Positions 49,379 to 57,585 of a stretch of 57,585 nucleotides of DNA are shown in pieces. The notes under the pieces were generated by a model. It made no database searches, was not told where the DNA came from, and was given only the letters and a program-made list of their open reading frames with translations. The stretch covers positions 44,016 through 101,600 of the forward strand of contig REGH01000001.1 of assembly GCA_003702495.1 (NCBI GenBank), read 5' to 3'. The translations under genes were made by a program, and so were the position numbers. Numbering within the stretch: position 1 is the stretch's first letter; the number at the start of each line of letters is the position of its first letter. Source of the DNA: Candidatus Nitrosopumilus sp. GTDB lineage: Archaea; Thermoproteota; Nitrososphaeria; Nitrososphaerales; Nitrosopumilaceae.

Positions 49379-51055
49379 ATGGAAGGAATATCTAGTAGGA
49401 ATGTTGTAGAAGGCACTTCTCGTGCACCACAAAGAGCCATGTACAAAGCTATGGGATTAGACGATAGTGATTTATCAAAACAAATGATTGGAGTGTGTCA
49501 TACAGGAAATGAAGCAACTCCATGTAACATTCACCTTCCAAGATTAGCATTAAAAGCAAAAGAGGGGGTTGCAGATACAGGTGCAACACCTAGAGAATTT
49601 TCAACAATTGCAGTAAGTGATGGAATTGCAATGGGACACGAGGGTATGAAATCATCATTGATTTCTAGAGAGGTAATTGCAGATTCTATTGAATTAATGG
49701 TCAGGGCACATCAATATGATGCACTAGTAGGAATTGCAGGATGTGACAAGAGTCTTCCAGGAACAATGATGGCAATGGCTAGATTGAATGTCCCATCAGT
49801 ATTTGTGTATGGAGGAACAATTATGCCAGGAATGTTAAATGGTGAAGAACTAACAGTTGTAGATGTTTACGAAGCAGTAGGAGCATATGATGCAGGACAA
49901 TTGTCATTAGAAGGTCTAAAAAATATTGAGAACACTGCATGTCCAAATGAAGGATCATGTGGAGGAATGTTTACAGCAAATACAATGGCGTCAATTTCAG
50001 AAGCTATTGGTCTTTCATTACCCGGTAGTGCTAGTCCTCCTGCTGAAGACGATAGAAGAGAGAAGATGGTATATGACACAGGAGTAGCAGCTGCAAAAGC
50101 ATTGCAGATGGATATCAGACCAAGAGAGGTTCTTACTTTTGAGGCATTTGAAAATGCAATTACTATGTTGAATTCTGTTGGAGGTTCGACAAATGGAATT
50201 TTACATTTGTTAGCACTTGCAAATGAAGTAAATATCAAATTAACATATGATGATTTTGAAAGAGTACGAAAAAAGACACCACATATAGCAGATATGAAAC
50301 CTGGTGGAAACTATGTCATGAATTCTCTTGATAAAATTGGAGGAATTCCATTTGTTCTAAAGAAATTGCTTGACAAGGGATTACTAAATGAAAATTGTCT
50401 TACAATTACTGGTAAAACTATCAAAGAGAACTTGAATTCAATGACTTTACCTGAAGCAGAACAGCAAATAATCAGACCTTTGGAAAATCCAATTCACAAT
50501 GTGGGAACAGCAGTTATTCTCAAAGGGTCCCTAGCACCAGACGGTGCAGTAATCAAAACTGCAGGTGTAGAAATGACAAAATTCACAGGGAAGGCTCGTG
50601 TCTTTGATAGGGAGGAACTAGCATTTGAGGCAGTAAAAAGAGGGGAGATTGACGAAGGTCATGTCGTAGTAATTAGATACGAAGGCCCAAAAGGAGGTCC
50701 AGGAATGAGAGAGATGTTAGCAACAACAGCAGCACTAGTAGGTCAAGGGTTAGGAAAGAAAGTTGCAATGGTCACAGATGGAAGATTCTCAGGAGGAACA
50801 AGAGGATTCATGGTAGGACATGTGGCTCCAGAAGCATATGTTGGAGGACCCATAGCACTCGTGAAAAATGATGATGAAATTACAATAGATACTGAAACTA
50901 ACATAATTGATCTTCATGTTTCATCTGAAGAATTAGAAAATAGAAGAAAAGAATGGAGTCCACCAAAACCAAACTACACATCAGGAGCTTTGGCAAAATT
51001 TGCAACTTTAGTAGGTTCTGCTGCAGAAGGCGCAATCACAAAACCTAATCTATAG
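49379..51055 (+). CDS. ilvD: dihydroxy-acid dehydratase
   Basis: [66 protein letters not shown]. Confidence 0.97.
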   Translation: MEGISSRNVVEGTSRAPQRAMYKAMGLDDSDLSKQMIGVCHTGNEATPCNIHLPRLALKAKEGVADTGATPREFSTIAVSDGIAMGHEGMKSSLISREVIADSIELMVRAHQYDALVGIAGCDKSLPGTMMAMARLNVPSVFVYGGTIMPGMLNGEELTVVDVYEAVGAYDAGQLSLEGLKNIENTACPNEGSCGGMFTANTMASISEAIGLSLPGSASPPAEDDRREKMVYDTGVAAAKALQMDIRPREVLTFEAFENAITMLNSVGGSTNGILHLLALANEVNIKLTYDDFERVRKKTPHIADMKPGGNYVMNSLDKIGGIPFVLKKLLDKGLLNENCLTITGKTIKENLNSMTLPEAEQQIIRPLENPIHNVGTAVILKGSLAPDGAVIKTAGVEMTKFTGKARVFDREELAFEAVKRGEIDEGHVVVIRYEGPKGGPGMREMLATTAALVGQGLGKKVAMVTDGRFSGGTRGFMVGHVAPEAYVGGPIALVKNDDEITIDTETNIIDLHVSSEELENRRKEWSPPKPNYTSGALAKFATLVGSAAEGAITKPNL

Positions 51056-51620
51056 AAATTTTCTCAAAGTCTAATTTTTGTTGTTCTTTAACATAGATTT
51101 TTAGCAACTCCATCCATGCCTTTTGAAAATCGGTTGTAAATTTTTTAAATCCAGATGGAGAAGATAGTGAAATTTTAGCTTTTGGATTGTAAGATACTTC
51201 ATTCAAAGATATGCAATGAACTGTATCATTTCTTACTTCAAACAATCTAGACATATCTCGTGTAAATTCAGGGACAAATACTTTCCAATCAAGAAAGGTT
51301 CTGATTTTTCTATTAATTGGGACTAGGTTAAGGAGATAGAGTAGTTCTGCACTATCACCCTCATTTGAATACTGCACAATTCTTAATCTTATAATTTCAT
51401 CAAATAGAAATGCCATTTTTGAAAAGGCAGATAGGACACTATCTCTATTCTTCGAGATAGTCAGTTTGGAGTTGAATCCATTTTTGACAATTCCGTCATT
51501 TATGAAATAATGTTTGTCTTTATCAATAACGTATAATCTAATTTTAGGTGAAATTTTTTTACTTTTTTTGACATTTGTTAAAAATTTTGAAATGCCCATG
51601 AAGCAAGAAAATCTCATCAA
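51045..51620 (-). CDS. hypothetical protein
   Basis: 191-aa ORF, C-terminus overlapping ilvD end. Confidence 0.65.
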   Translation of the reverse strand: MMRFSCFMGISKFLTNVKKSKKISPKIRLYVIDKDKHYFINDGIVKNGFNSKLTISKNRDSVLSAFSKMAFLFDEIIRLRIVQYSNEGDSAELLYLLNLVPINRKIRTFLDWKVFVPEFTRDMSRLFEVRNDTVHCISLNEVSYNPKAKISLSSPSGFKKFTTDFQKAWMELLKIYVKEQQKLDFEKISID

Positions 51621-51788
51621 TCAATTAAGGATTTGGAAGATTTTCAGAGAATGTGATCAATTTGCTCACAAAGTTTATAGATCAGCGATCAGAATCAATA
51701 TTAGAGATAGCAGGTACAAAAATAGATTATTCTTATCAAATTTCTGTTATCTACTAAAGGTAAAATTTGTGCCAATCGTTAGGCATGA

Positions 51789-51908
51789 TTATGCCGAATT
51801 TACGTAATTTAATAAGATTTTAAAATGAAATTCTGTTTTATTTTCACTTTCCTCTACCAAAAAACTACCATAGTGTTCCTCAATTATCTTTTTTATGATG
51901 GGATTCAT
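51789..51908 (-). pseudogene. possible histidine-kinase HATPase C-terminal remnant
   Basis: MNPIIKKIIEEHYGSFLVEESENKTEFHFKILLNYVNSA resembles the end of HATPase_c (KkIIeeHgGsiwveSe-nKgteFhF-LPl); N and G boxes absent. Confidence 0.4.
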
Positions 51909-52045
51909 CTGTCAAATTAATTTCAGTTGAAAATGATGGAGTAATTTTGCAAGTTCAAAAAAAAATATCTTTCATATTCAGAAGCAAGAAAAGCCCTTTG
52001 AGAGTATTCAATATTGTTAAAAATAATGCAGGTTAGATTGTAATA

Positions 52046-52204
52046 ATGAAATCCATATTCATATTTGCCATTCTAGTTGGGATGATTATTCTTGCAATTC
52101 TTGTAGCGCTAATTCTTTTAGCCACTATTGGAACAGGGGATAGATTAGATGGTAATTTGCAGCCACTGTCAGAAAGAATTGTTGCGATGGCCCTTAGATT
52201 CTAA
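52046..52204 (+). CDS. membrane microprotein (52 aa)
   Basis: MKSIFIFAILVGMIILAILVALILLATIGTGDRLDGNLQPLSERIVAMALRF. Confidence 0.5.
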   Translation: MKSIFIFAILVGMIILAILVALILLATIGTGDRLDGNLQPLSERIVAMALRF

Positions 52205-52219
52205 ACTCTTTGAGAATAA
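52194..52219. repeat. AGATTCTAAACTCTTTGAGAAT element (copy 1)
   Basis: ttagattctaaactctttgagaataa overlapping the stop of the 52046 microprotein. Confidence 0.6.
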
Positions 52220-52400
52220 CCTACGTCTTTTATCAAAAGATCAATCAATAGGAAAGTCTGACGTCAAGTATTCCACCAAAGATTTGCAGAAAGAATGAAT
52301 TGAGAAAAGGCAGATGGGTTTGGCAATTTCAAACTATCGAGATCCAAGAAATTACACATTTTATTGATTTTAACGCCTTAACAGAGTTAGAAAAATTGAT

Positions 52401-52412
52401 CCTGGTACCAGG
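52401..52412. promoter_or_regulatory. perfect palindrome CCTGGTACCAGG
   Basis: Immediately upstream of TATA-like ggtatatttttaaaat. Confidence 0.5.
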
Positions 52413-52434
52413 TATATTTTTAAAATCAGTGTGA

Positions 52435-52839
52435 TTGTTATATTGCAAATTCCCACATCAGGGTATGATTGCTAGAACCATGACCTGCACTAGTTGCAAT
52501 AATGAAATTCTTGAAAGATTCACAAACGAAGAGTATTCAGAATTCTTGCAAAGCAAGAAACGTGCAGAAAGACAAGGAATTGAGATAGGCTGGTTTTGTG
52601 TGAATTGTTCAGATAAAATGTGTATAATGTGCAGAAATGGTGTTGTTGTAAACTACATTCCTGCTCAAGAACAAGGGGAAATTAGAAAAAAAATTCCCAC
52701 ATGTCAAGATTGCTTTGATAAATTTAAGAAACAATTGAATAATCCTGATGAAATTGATCCAGAAAAGCTTGAACATCTGCCCAATGTAACTCATGAAGAA
52801 TGGCAAAAATTTATTGAAAAAATAAATCATAAAGATTAG
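52435..52839 (+). CDS. zinc-finger-like hypothetical protein
   Basis: MTCTSCNNEI...WFCVNCSDKMCIMCRNG...CQDCFDKF; real start may be an internal ATG. Confidence 0.65.
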   Translation: MLYCKFPHQGMIARTMTCTSCNNEILERFTNEEYSEFLQSKKRAERQGIEIGWFCVNCSDKMCIMCRNGVVVNYIPAQEQGEIRKKIPTCQDCFDKFKKQLNNPDEIDPEKLEHLPNVTHEEWQKFIEKINHKD

Positions 52840-52911
52840 AGATTTTTCTAAATTTACCACTAGAAATTCAATATAGGTCTTTGATAAATATAGAAAAATA
52901 CAACTAAAGGT

Positions 52912-53058
52912 ATGAAAAGAATCTGTATTAATTGCAGTAAAGCATTCCATTCAACAAGACATTCAACATGTTCCAGGGAATGTAAATTTTCTTTTGTGGG
53001 CCATCTTTTAGGCTGTAACAAATTGGAAAAGCAAGATATCTTGGCTATGTTACCATAG
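52912..53058 (+). CDS. Cys-rich microprotein (48 aa)
   Basis: MKRICINCSKAFHSTRHSTCSRECKFSFVGHLLGCNKLEKQDILAMLP. Confidence 0.55.
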   Translation: MKRICINCSKAFHSTRHSTCSRECKFSFVGHLLGCNKLEKQDILAMLP

Positions 53059-53111
53059 ATATCTCATTTCTTTACAATACCATTACATTAACAAAAAATT
53101 TCTATTTACAA

Positions 53112-55034
53112 CTAGGATACATTTTCAATGCCCAAAACATCATGATATGCTTTGGGGATAATTTTTTGGGTTTTATTGACCAATTCATGAATCTTAGAAT
53201 CAATCACATATGTAATTGCCCAATCATCATTACTTCTAATTGATCTTCCAAATCCTTGCAAAATAGTCATAATTGTTTGTGAATCATACCATAATGGGAA
53301 TTTTTTCATTTTCTCTCGAACCCGTGGATCTCCTAATGATTTGTATGGTACTTTAGCAATTATTTGAAATCTAGAATCTTCGTCTTTAAGATCAACACCT
53401 TCCCATAATGATGAGGATAATAATACACTCGCCCGGTTCTTTCGATGTTCATCAATTATATCATCTTGAGTTTTTCCATCGTTATTTGTAGAATGACATA
53501 TACGAATTCTTTTTTTGTTTTCAGGAGATAGTCCCCTAAGAATTTCCCAGCATCTAGATTTTGATTGAGTTAAAATCAACCCTCGTTCATCCGCATGTTT
53601 TGTTAGTAATTCATCGATTCTTCTAATTGCACCTGATTCTACTTCCGGTGGCGATTTTGCACTCAGAATACCCATATCTAAAAATTCTACTTGTCTATGT
53701 TCATAGGGAAAAGGGGATTTTGGGGTATCAATAAATGCAATTTCAGATTCATCAAATCCCATTGTTTCGCAAAAACTCTTTTTATCAATTGTTGCAGACA
53801 TGAAAATTTGATATTCTGTTTTAAAGAAATCTTCAACATAATTTGATATCCTTAAGGGCTTGATTGAAACAGATACCGAATTAGCATAATCATTTGTAGA
53901 ATCTTGAATAATGAAATTTCCAGGATCATTATTTATTTCATTAATTGCATTTGCAAAATTCTTAAAATTACTTTCAAATCTTCCCAATAACTTTACATCC
54001 ACTTTTTCTTTATCTACCTCCATTCTTTTTTCCAATTCTGCAATTTGTGTACCATAAAATTGCCTCATGATATTTAGAACTTCAAGTAATTCATCAATTT
54101 CTAAAATATCATATTTCCCAATATCTATTTGACATTCATCTAATTGATTTTTTGAAATATTTATTCCAATAAACTGGATTATTTGATCTTCAATTCCATG
54201 TGCCTCATCAAAAATTGAAACTTTTTTTTGCAAGTGTTCTTTAAAAACAGATTCATTTTGCATTAATTGAAAAAATGCAGAATAATTCCACACAGAGAAA
54301 CTAGATACTAGTCCATAATATTTTTGAAAATAATAGCTACAATCATCCACATTCTGCGTATCGGTAGAAGTTACATTACTAAGAGGTCTTTTGAATCTGC
54401 AAAACACGGTAACATCTTTACCATTTTCATTTTTTTCTGTTCCTTCAACACAATCTCCTTTTTCACAAGTGTAACCTAACTCCTTTGCTAAGATTGGGTC
54501 ATCAACTTTTTGCTTTTCCATAATTTTTAAGCATTCAAAATTTGATTTTCCTTTTACCGGTCGCAAAAACGAATAATCTCTAGTATATTGATCCTGTAAA
54601 CTCTTTGATTTTGTGATAAAAAATCCATCTTTGAAGTATTTTGCAATTGCAACTCCCACAGCAGATTTGCCAACTCCTGTAGGAGCTGAAATCACTATTT
54701 TTTTAAATCCTGATTTTATGCTGGTTTCAATCTCTTTGAGAATTTGTTTTTGAATGTCTCTGGGAACAATGTTTGTTGGAAAATATTCCTCAATTTTTGA
54801 AATCGGTATATTTTGAGGAGTGCTTTTAGAAACAGGTTCGGTTTTAATTGTAGATGGTTGAACGGAAGGTTTTGAATTTCTAAATAATTTACGTATATAG
54901 GATTCTCTTGCATCATCATCATTTCCAGAATCTGTGAAATATCGTGCTTTTTGACAATTACATTTTGCTTCAACTGTGTGTGTGCCAAATTTGGATATTT
55001 TGATCTCAGATTTGCATTTAGGACAGGTTTTCAT
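53112..55034 (-). CDS. XPD/DinG-like superfamily 2 helicase with N-terminal zinc ribbon
   Basis: CPKCKSEI...KCNC; VISAPTGVGKSAVGVAIAKYF; VSIFDEAHGIED; LLSSSLWEGVDLKDEDSRFQIIAKVPY; QGFGRSIRS; interspersed cysteines FEC/YTC/GDC/FC/DDC. Confidence 0.9.
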   Translation of the reverse strand: MKTCPKCKSEIKISKFGTHTVEAKCNCQKARYFTDSGNDDDARESYIRKLFRNSKPSVQPSTIKTEPVSKSTPQNIPISKIEEYFPTNIVPRDIQKQILKEIETSIKSGFKKIVISAPTGVGKSAVGVAIAKYFKDGFFITKSKSLQDQYTRDYSFLRPVKGKSNFECLKIMEKQKVDDPILAKELGYTCEKGDCVEGTEKNENGKDVTVFCRFKRPLSNVTSTDTQNVDDCSYYFQKYYGLVSSFSVWNYSAFFQLMQNESVFKEHLQKKVSIFDEAHGIEDQIIQFIGINISKNQLDECQIDIGKYDILEIDELLEVLNIMRQFYGTQIAELEKRMEVDKEKVDVKLLGRFESNFKNFANAINEINNDPGNFIIQDSTNDYANSVSVSIKPLRISNYVEDFFKTEYQIFMSATIDKKSFCETMGFDESEIAFIDTPKSPFPYEHRQVEFLDMGILSAKSPPEVESGAIRRIDELLTKHADERGLILTQSKSRCWEILRGLSPENKKRIRICHSTNNDGKTQDDIIDEHRKNRASVLLSSSLWEGVDLKDEDSRFQIIAKVPYKSLGDPRVREKMKKFPLWYDSQTIMTILQGFGRSIRSNDDWAITYVIDSKIHELVNKTQKIIPKAYHDVLGIENVS

Positions 55035-55094
55035 TTTCTAGGGATTTTTTTGATAATATTTTCTTATTTATGATATTCTAATTTTGATTTTTAT

Positions 55095-55106
55095 GTAATG
55101 CATTAC
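55095..55106. promoter_or_regulatory. perfect palindrome GTAATGCATTAC upstream of helicase gene
   Basis: 60-72 nt upstream of the 55034 start codon. Confidence 0.4.
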
Positions 55107-55298
55107 TGTTTTTCATTTCTAGATTATGAAATCTATGAAAAAATAAGCAATGTGCTTATCAACATCAATCTTGGTTTTGATCGAAAATAACATAACCATT
55201 TAACCATTATGAGATTTGATGAAGAAAAGAGAAACTAGTTTAATGTATTGAAAACTTTTTCTATTATCTAAACTCAGTTTTCTTAAAAATTTGAGTTA

Positions 55299-55652
55299 TC
55301 AACAAATTAAGGACATTAGTGTTGGAAGTTCTGTTGGTTTTTCCAAAAATGCTTTAATTTTGTAGGATTTTAACTTGGCTCTTTCTTCATCTGAAACATC
55401 AGCTGCTGTTAAAACTACCACATTTTCTCTAGAAACATTATTCTTTTCCATAATGTCTAAAACTTCAAATCCGCTAACTTCGGGCATTGCCAAATCTAAA
55501 AGAATAATATCGTAATTATTAGAGGATAATTCTTCTATTATATTTAATCCGTTTTCAAGAGTTTTCACCTGAAGTCCCTTTAATTCCATATAAGATGCGA
55601 ACAGTTCTCTTATCTTTTGATTATCATCAATTACTAATACTTGCTTACTCAT
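55299..55652 (-). CDS. stand-alone response regulator receiver
   Basis: VLVIDDNQKIRELFASYMELKGLQVKTLENG...DIILLDLAMPEVSGFEVLDIM...VVVLTAADVS...AFLEKPTEL. Confidence 0.92.
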   Translation of the reverse strand: MSKQVLVIDDNQKIRELFASYMELKGLQVKTLENGLNIIEELSSNNYDIILLDLAMPEVSGFEVLDIMEKNNVSRENVVVLTAADVSDEERAKLKSYKIKAFLEKPTELPTLMSLIC

Positions 55653-55694
55653 AGATTTCCAAATACATATTTCTGAATATAAGTAAATATTAAA

Positions 55695-55711
55695 TTCCCA
55701 ATTTTTGGGAA
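55695..55711. promoter_or_regulatory. inverted repeat TTCCCAA-ttt-TTGGGAA upstream of receiver gene
   Basis: Perfect 7-bp arms just upstream of TATA-like TTTAATATTTACTTATA (minus strand). Confidence 0.55.
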
Positions 55712-56350
55712 TGAGATTTTATTAATTTAAAAAATTAGATCTGTGAAGAATGCTTGAAAACGGATTTAGTATCGGTAAGTGTCATAGTGGATCGCCATTT
55801 GATGTAGAGAATAGAATTGCTTGATATGTAATTTCTTCATCATAGTCTTTATTTCGACCAGTGATGTTCATTCACTTTTAATAAATTCAAATTCTGCAAG
55901 ATGCTTTTGATGATGGTAAATCTTTGTTTAAAAATTATCAAAATTTTTTACATCTAATCGGGTAATTTACACGTCTTTTTCAGTTTATTACAAGAACAGA
56001 AATTAATTCAAGATAGAACAAACCAGAAACGTGTTATTTGTCATGTGTAAATAACTAAAATCTTGAGTCTTTAGGTGGATTAGCTAATCTCAAATCTTTT
56101 CTTTGAGTAGAATATTTTCTATGCTCAGACGGATTACAACATAGGTAATTGTGTAGATAATAGATACCCTTTATCAATTAAATAAAGAACAATTAGTTTT
56201 TTTATTGGGCATAATATCAAGGAGAATTTGTGATCGTGAAGTTTAACTCAATTTCATATCTGTTAATAAGGTTTTAGGATATTTTATGTCAAAAAGAAGA
56301 AACTTGTTTAATACCTAGATCAATTTTTTGTAACCTAGATCCTTTGTTTT

Positions 56351-56370
56351 TGAAGAGTTTAGAATCTAAT
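56351..56370. repeat. AGATTCTAAACTC element (copy 2)
   Basis: tgaagagtttagaatctaat. Confidence 0.55.
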
Positions 56371-56384
56371 CGTCTTTCTGATCT

Positions 56385-56477
56385 TCAATGTATTTTTTTA
56401 AATTCTTCTTGTTTTAGTCCTTCTTCAAGTATTCTTACCTGTTCTTTTTGTCTGAATTCTTCTTGTTCGTCAGGCAT
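56385..56477 (-). CDS. charged microprotein (30 aa)
   Basis: MPDEQEEFRQKEQVRILEEGLKQEEFKKIH; A7 run before the stop. Confidence 0.35.
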   Translation of the reverse strand: MPDEQEEFRQKEQVRILEEGLKQEEFKKIH

Positions 56478-56720
56478 AGTGTATTTTGTCTCTAATTGTA
56501 TATAACAAGTGATAAATTATTTTCCTAGTGCTAAAAATCATCATTTATTGAGAAGAAAAAAATGATCTTTTTCCTCTAGTGTCATTTCACAGGGCGGATT
56601 GAGTTTTTTTAGAATCTAATCTTCAAAATTGTGACTTTTGGGAATTGGAGGAATGTGGTCATCAATACCCTAGTTCTATGAAGATACCACGCTGTAGTAA
56701 ATGTGGAAAGTATGCTAATT

Positions 56721-56735
56721 GAGTTTAGAATCTAA
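56721..56735. repeat. AGATTCTAAACTC element (partial copy)
   Basis: gagtttagaatctaa. Confidence 0.5.
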
Positions 56736-56793
56736 AAATAAGATTGAATATCTTTGGAAAATATATATCCAGATTTAATTTTAGATTAGATAA

Positions 56794-57147
56794 ATGGATA
56801 GAATTGCATTAATTGATGGATTTGAACAAGACAAGGTCAGAAAGACACTTGATGTAATGCTTCGAGATAAAGAGAATGAATTTCGAGAACTTGCAAAAAC
56901 ACTAAAAATTCCAACAAATACTGATGATTGGCAAGTGATTGTTTTGAAATTCTGTTTAGACTTTGAGGAATGTCTGACTATTTGGACAGATTCTGTTGAA
57001 CCAAACTCTATCAAAAATGCAAAATGTATGACAATAATGCGAGAACTTGCAAAGGGTAAGGAAAATTTCTCTGAAATTATCAACATGCAAAACGTGGCTC
57101 AAACCCTATTCTCAGAGTTTCATGAAACATACAAGAGATTGTCCTAA
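56794..57147 (+). CDS. hypothetical protein
   Basis: 117-aa ORF with TATA-like aaaatatatatcc upstream. Confidence 0.65.
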   Translation: MDRIALIDGFEQDKVRKTLDVMLRDKENEFRELAKTLKIPTNTDDWQVIVLKFCLDFEECLTIWTDSVEPNSIKNAKCMTIMRELAKGKENFSEIINMQNVAQTLFSEFHETYKRLS

Positions 57148-57158
57148 GGATAATTCCT

Positions 57159-57182
57159 ATTCTCAAAAGAGTTTAGAATCTA
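57159..57182. repeat. AGATTCTAAACTCTTTGAGAAT element (copy)
   Basis: tattctcaaaagagtttagaatct, just downstream of the 56794 ORF. Confidence 0.6.
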
Positions 57183-57360
57183 GACTAGATAGTATGATAA
57201 TATTATATTGTTAAGATTATATGCCAATTAGAAAATTTGCAATTTGAGATACAATGACTAATGCTAAGAGAGGCGAAGAAATACTGGCACATCTAGAAAC
57301 TATCTTCCTAGATGTTGAACATTATGCAGTTAAACTATTATCATCTGTTTCTCCTAGTTG

Positions 57361-57384
57361 ATTCTCAAAGAGTTTAGAATCTAG
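57361..57384. repeat. AGATTCTAAACTCTTTGAGAAT element (copy)
   Basis: attctcaaagagtttagaatctag, directly downstream of the 57386 minus-strand stop. Confidence 0.6.
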
Positions 57385-57385
57385 T

Positions 57386-57585
57386 TTATTGACACCATTC
57401 TGCTTGAACAATACCATCTTTTACTTCTTGCATGCATAATGCATATTCGTATCCATAACACATTCCAGTATCTTCACTGTCAACCTCAGAGCCCTCTTTT
57501 GCTTGGCAGAAACTCTGACATTCAGAGGAATCACTGCATGTCATTTCTCCATCACTAGTTGGCATATTGCAAGACTTGTCAGCAT
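57386..57585 (-). CDS. Cys-rich, probably secreted protein, N-terminus cut by the window edge
   Basis: ...DKSCNMPTSDGEMTCSDSSECQSFCQAKEGSEVDSEDTGMCYGYEYALCMQEVKDGIVQAEWCQ. Confidence 0.55.
   Translation of the reverse strand, partial: ADKSCNMPTSDGEMTCSDSSECQSFCQAKEGSEVDSEDTGMCYGYEYALCMQEVKDGIVQAEWCQ

Noticed and set aside
51514-51807. 97-aa plus-strand ORF
   Set aside because: No domain, overlaps an antisense hypothetical gene start, composition not convincing
51915-52034. Plus-strand frame VKLISVENDGVILQVQKKISFIFRSKKSPLRVFNIVKNNAG
   Set aside because: No credible start codon and only vague kinase-like character; not called as a gene
1-57585. CRISPR arrays, restriction-modification, toxin-antitoxin or prophage modules
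   Set aside because: No regularly spaced repeats, Cas-like, methylase/endonuclease pair, integrase or phage structural proteins recognised
1-57585. Insertion sequences/transposases
   Set aside because: No DDE or HUH transposase motifs or long terminal inverted repeats seen; the short 52-57 kb elements are the only candidate dispersed repeats

Overview
This AT-rich, gene-dense window has the gene complement of an ammonia-oxidising archaeon (Nitrososphaerota/Thaumarchaeota, Nitrosopumilus-like). That placement is inferred from gene content; no search was run. Core genes: thrC (partial), purK/purE, ilvA, ilvD, purP, aspS with gatC/gatA/gatB, prf1, tRNA-Phe(GAA), a PduO-type cobalamin adenosyltransferase, cbtA/cbtB, phnC/phnD/phnE, an AMP-forming acyl-CoA synthetase, an aminotransferase, a LOR/SDH-family protein and an XPD/DinG-like helicase. 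The strongest candidate for an undescribed system is a compact signalling operon at about 17.0-25.0 kb: an upstream wHTH gene, then a receiver, a membrane protein joining a sensor module to an NMT1/SsuA-like binding domain, three dissimilar histidine kinases and a second receiver. The binding protein and the second kinase appear to share one extracytoplasmic module. One kinase has a degenerate H-box. A near-duplicate receiver lies about 38 kb away and carries a similar CCAA/TTGG dyad next to its promoter. Other observations: a family of hairpin-forming AGATTCTAAACTCTTTGAGAAT elements near gene ends at 52.2 and 56.3-57.4 kb; many unlisted Cys-rich microproteins; a 64-nt exact repeat encoding a 'WVKNNAKWWAEG' module that also occurs in PhnD; several palindromes upstream of probable TATA boxes; a dyad between cbtB and a divergent regulator; and a possible histidine-kinase remnant. 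All calls come from reading the sequence and the supplied translations.
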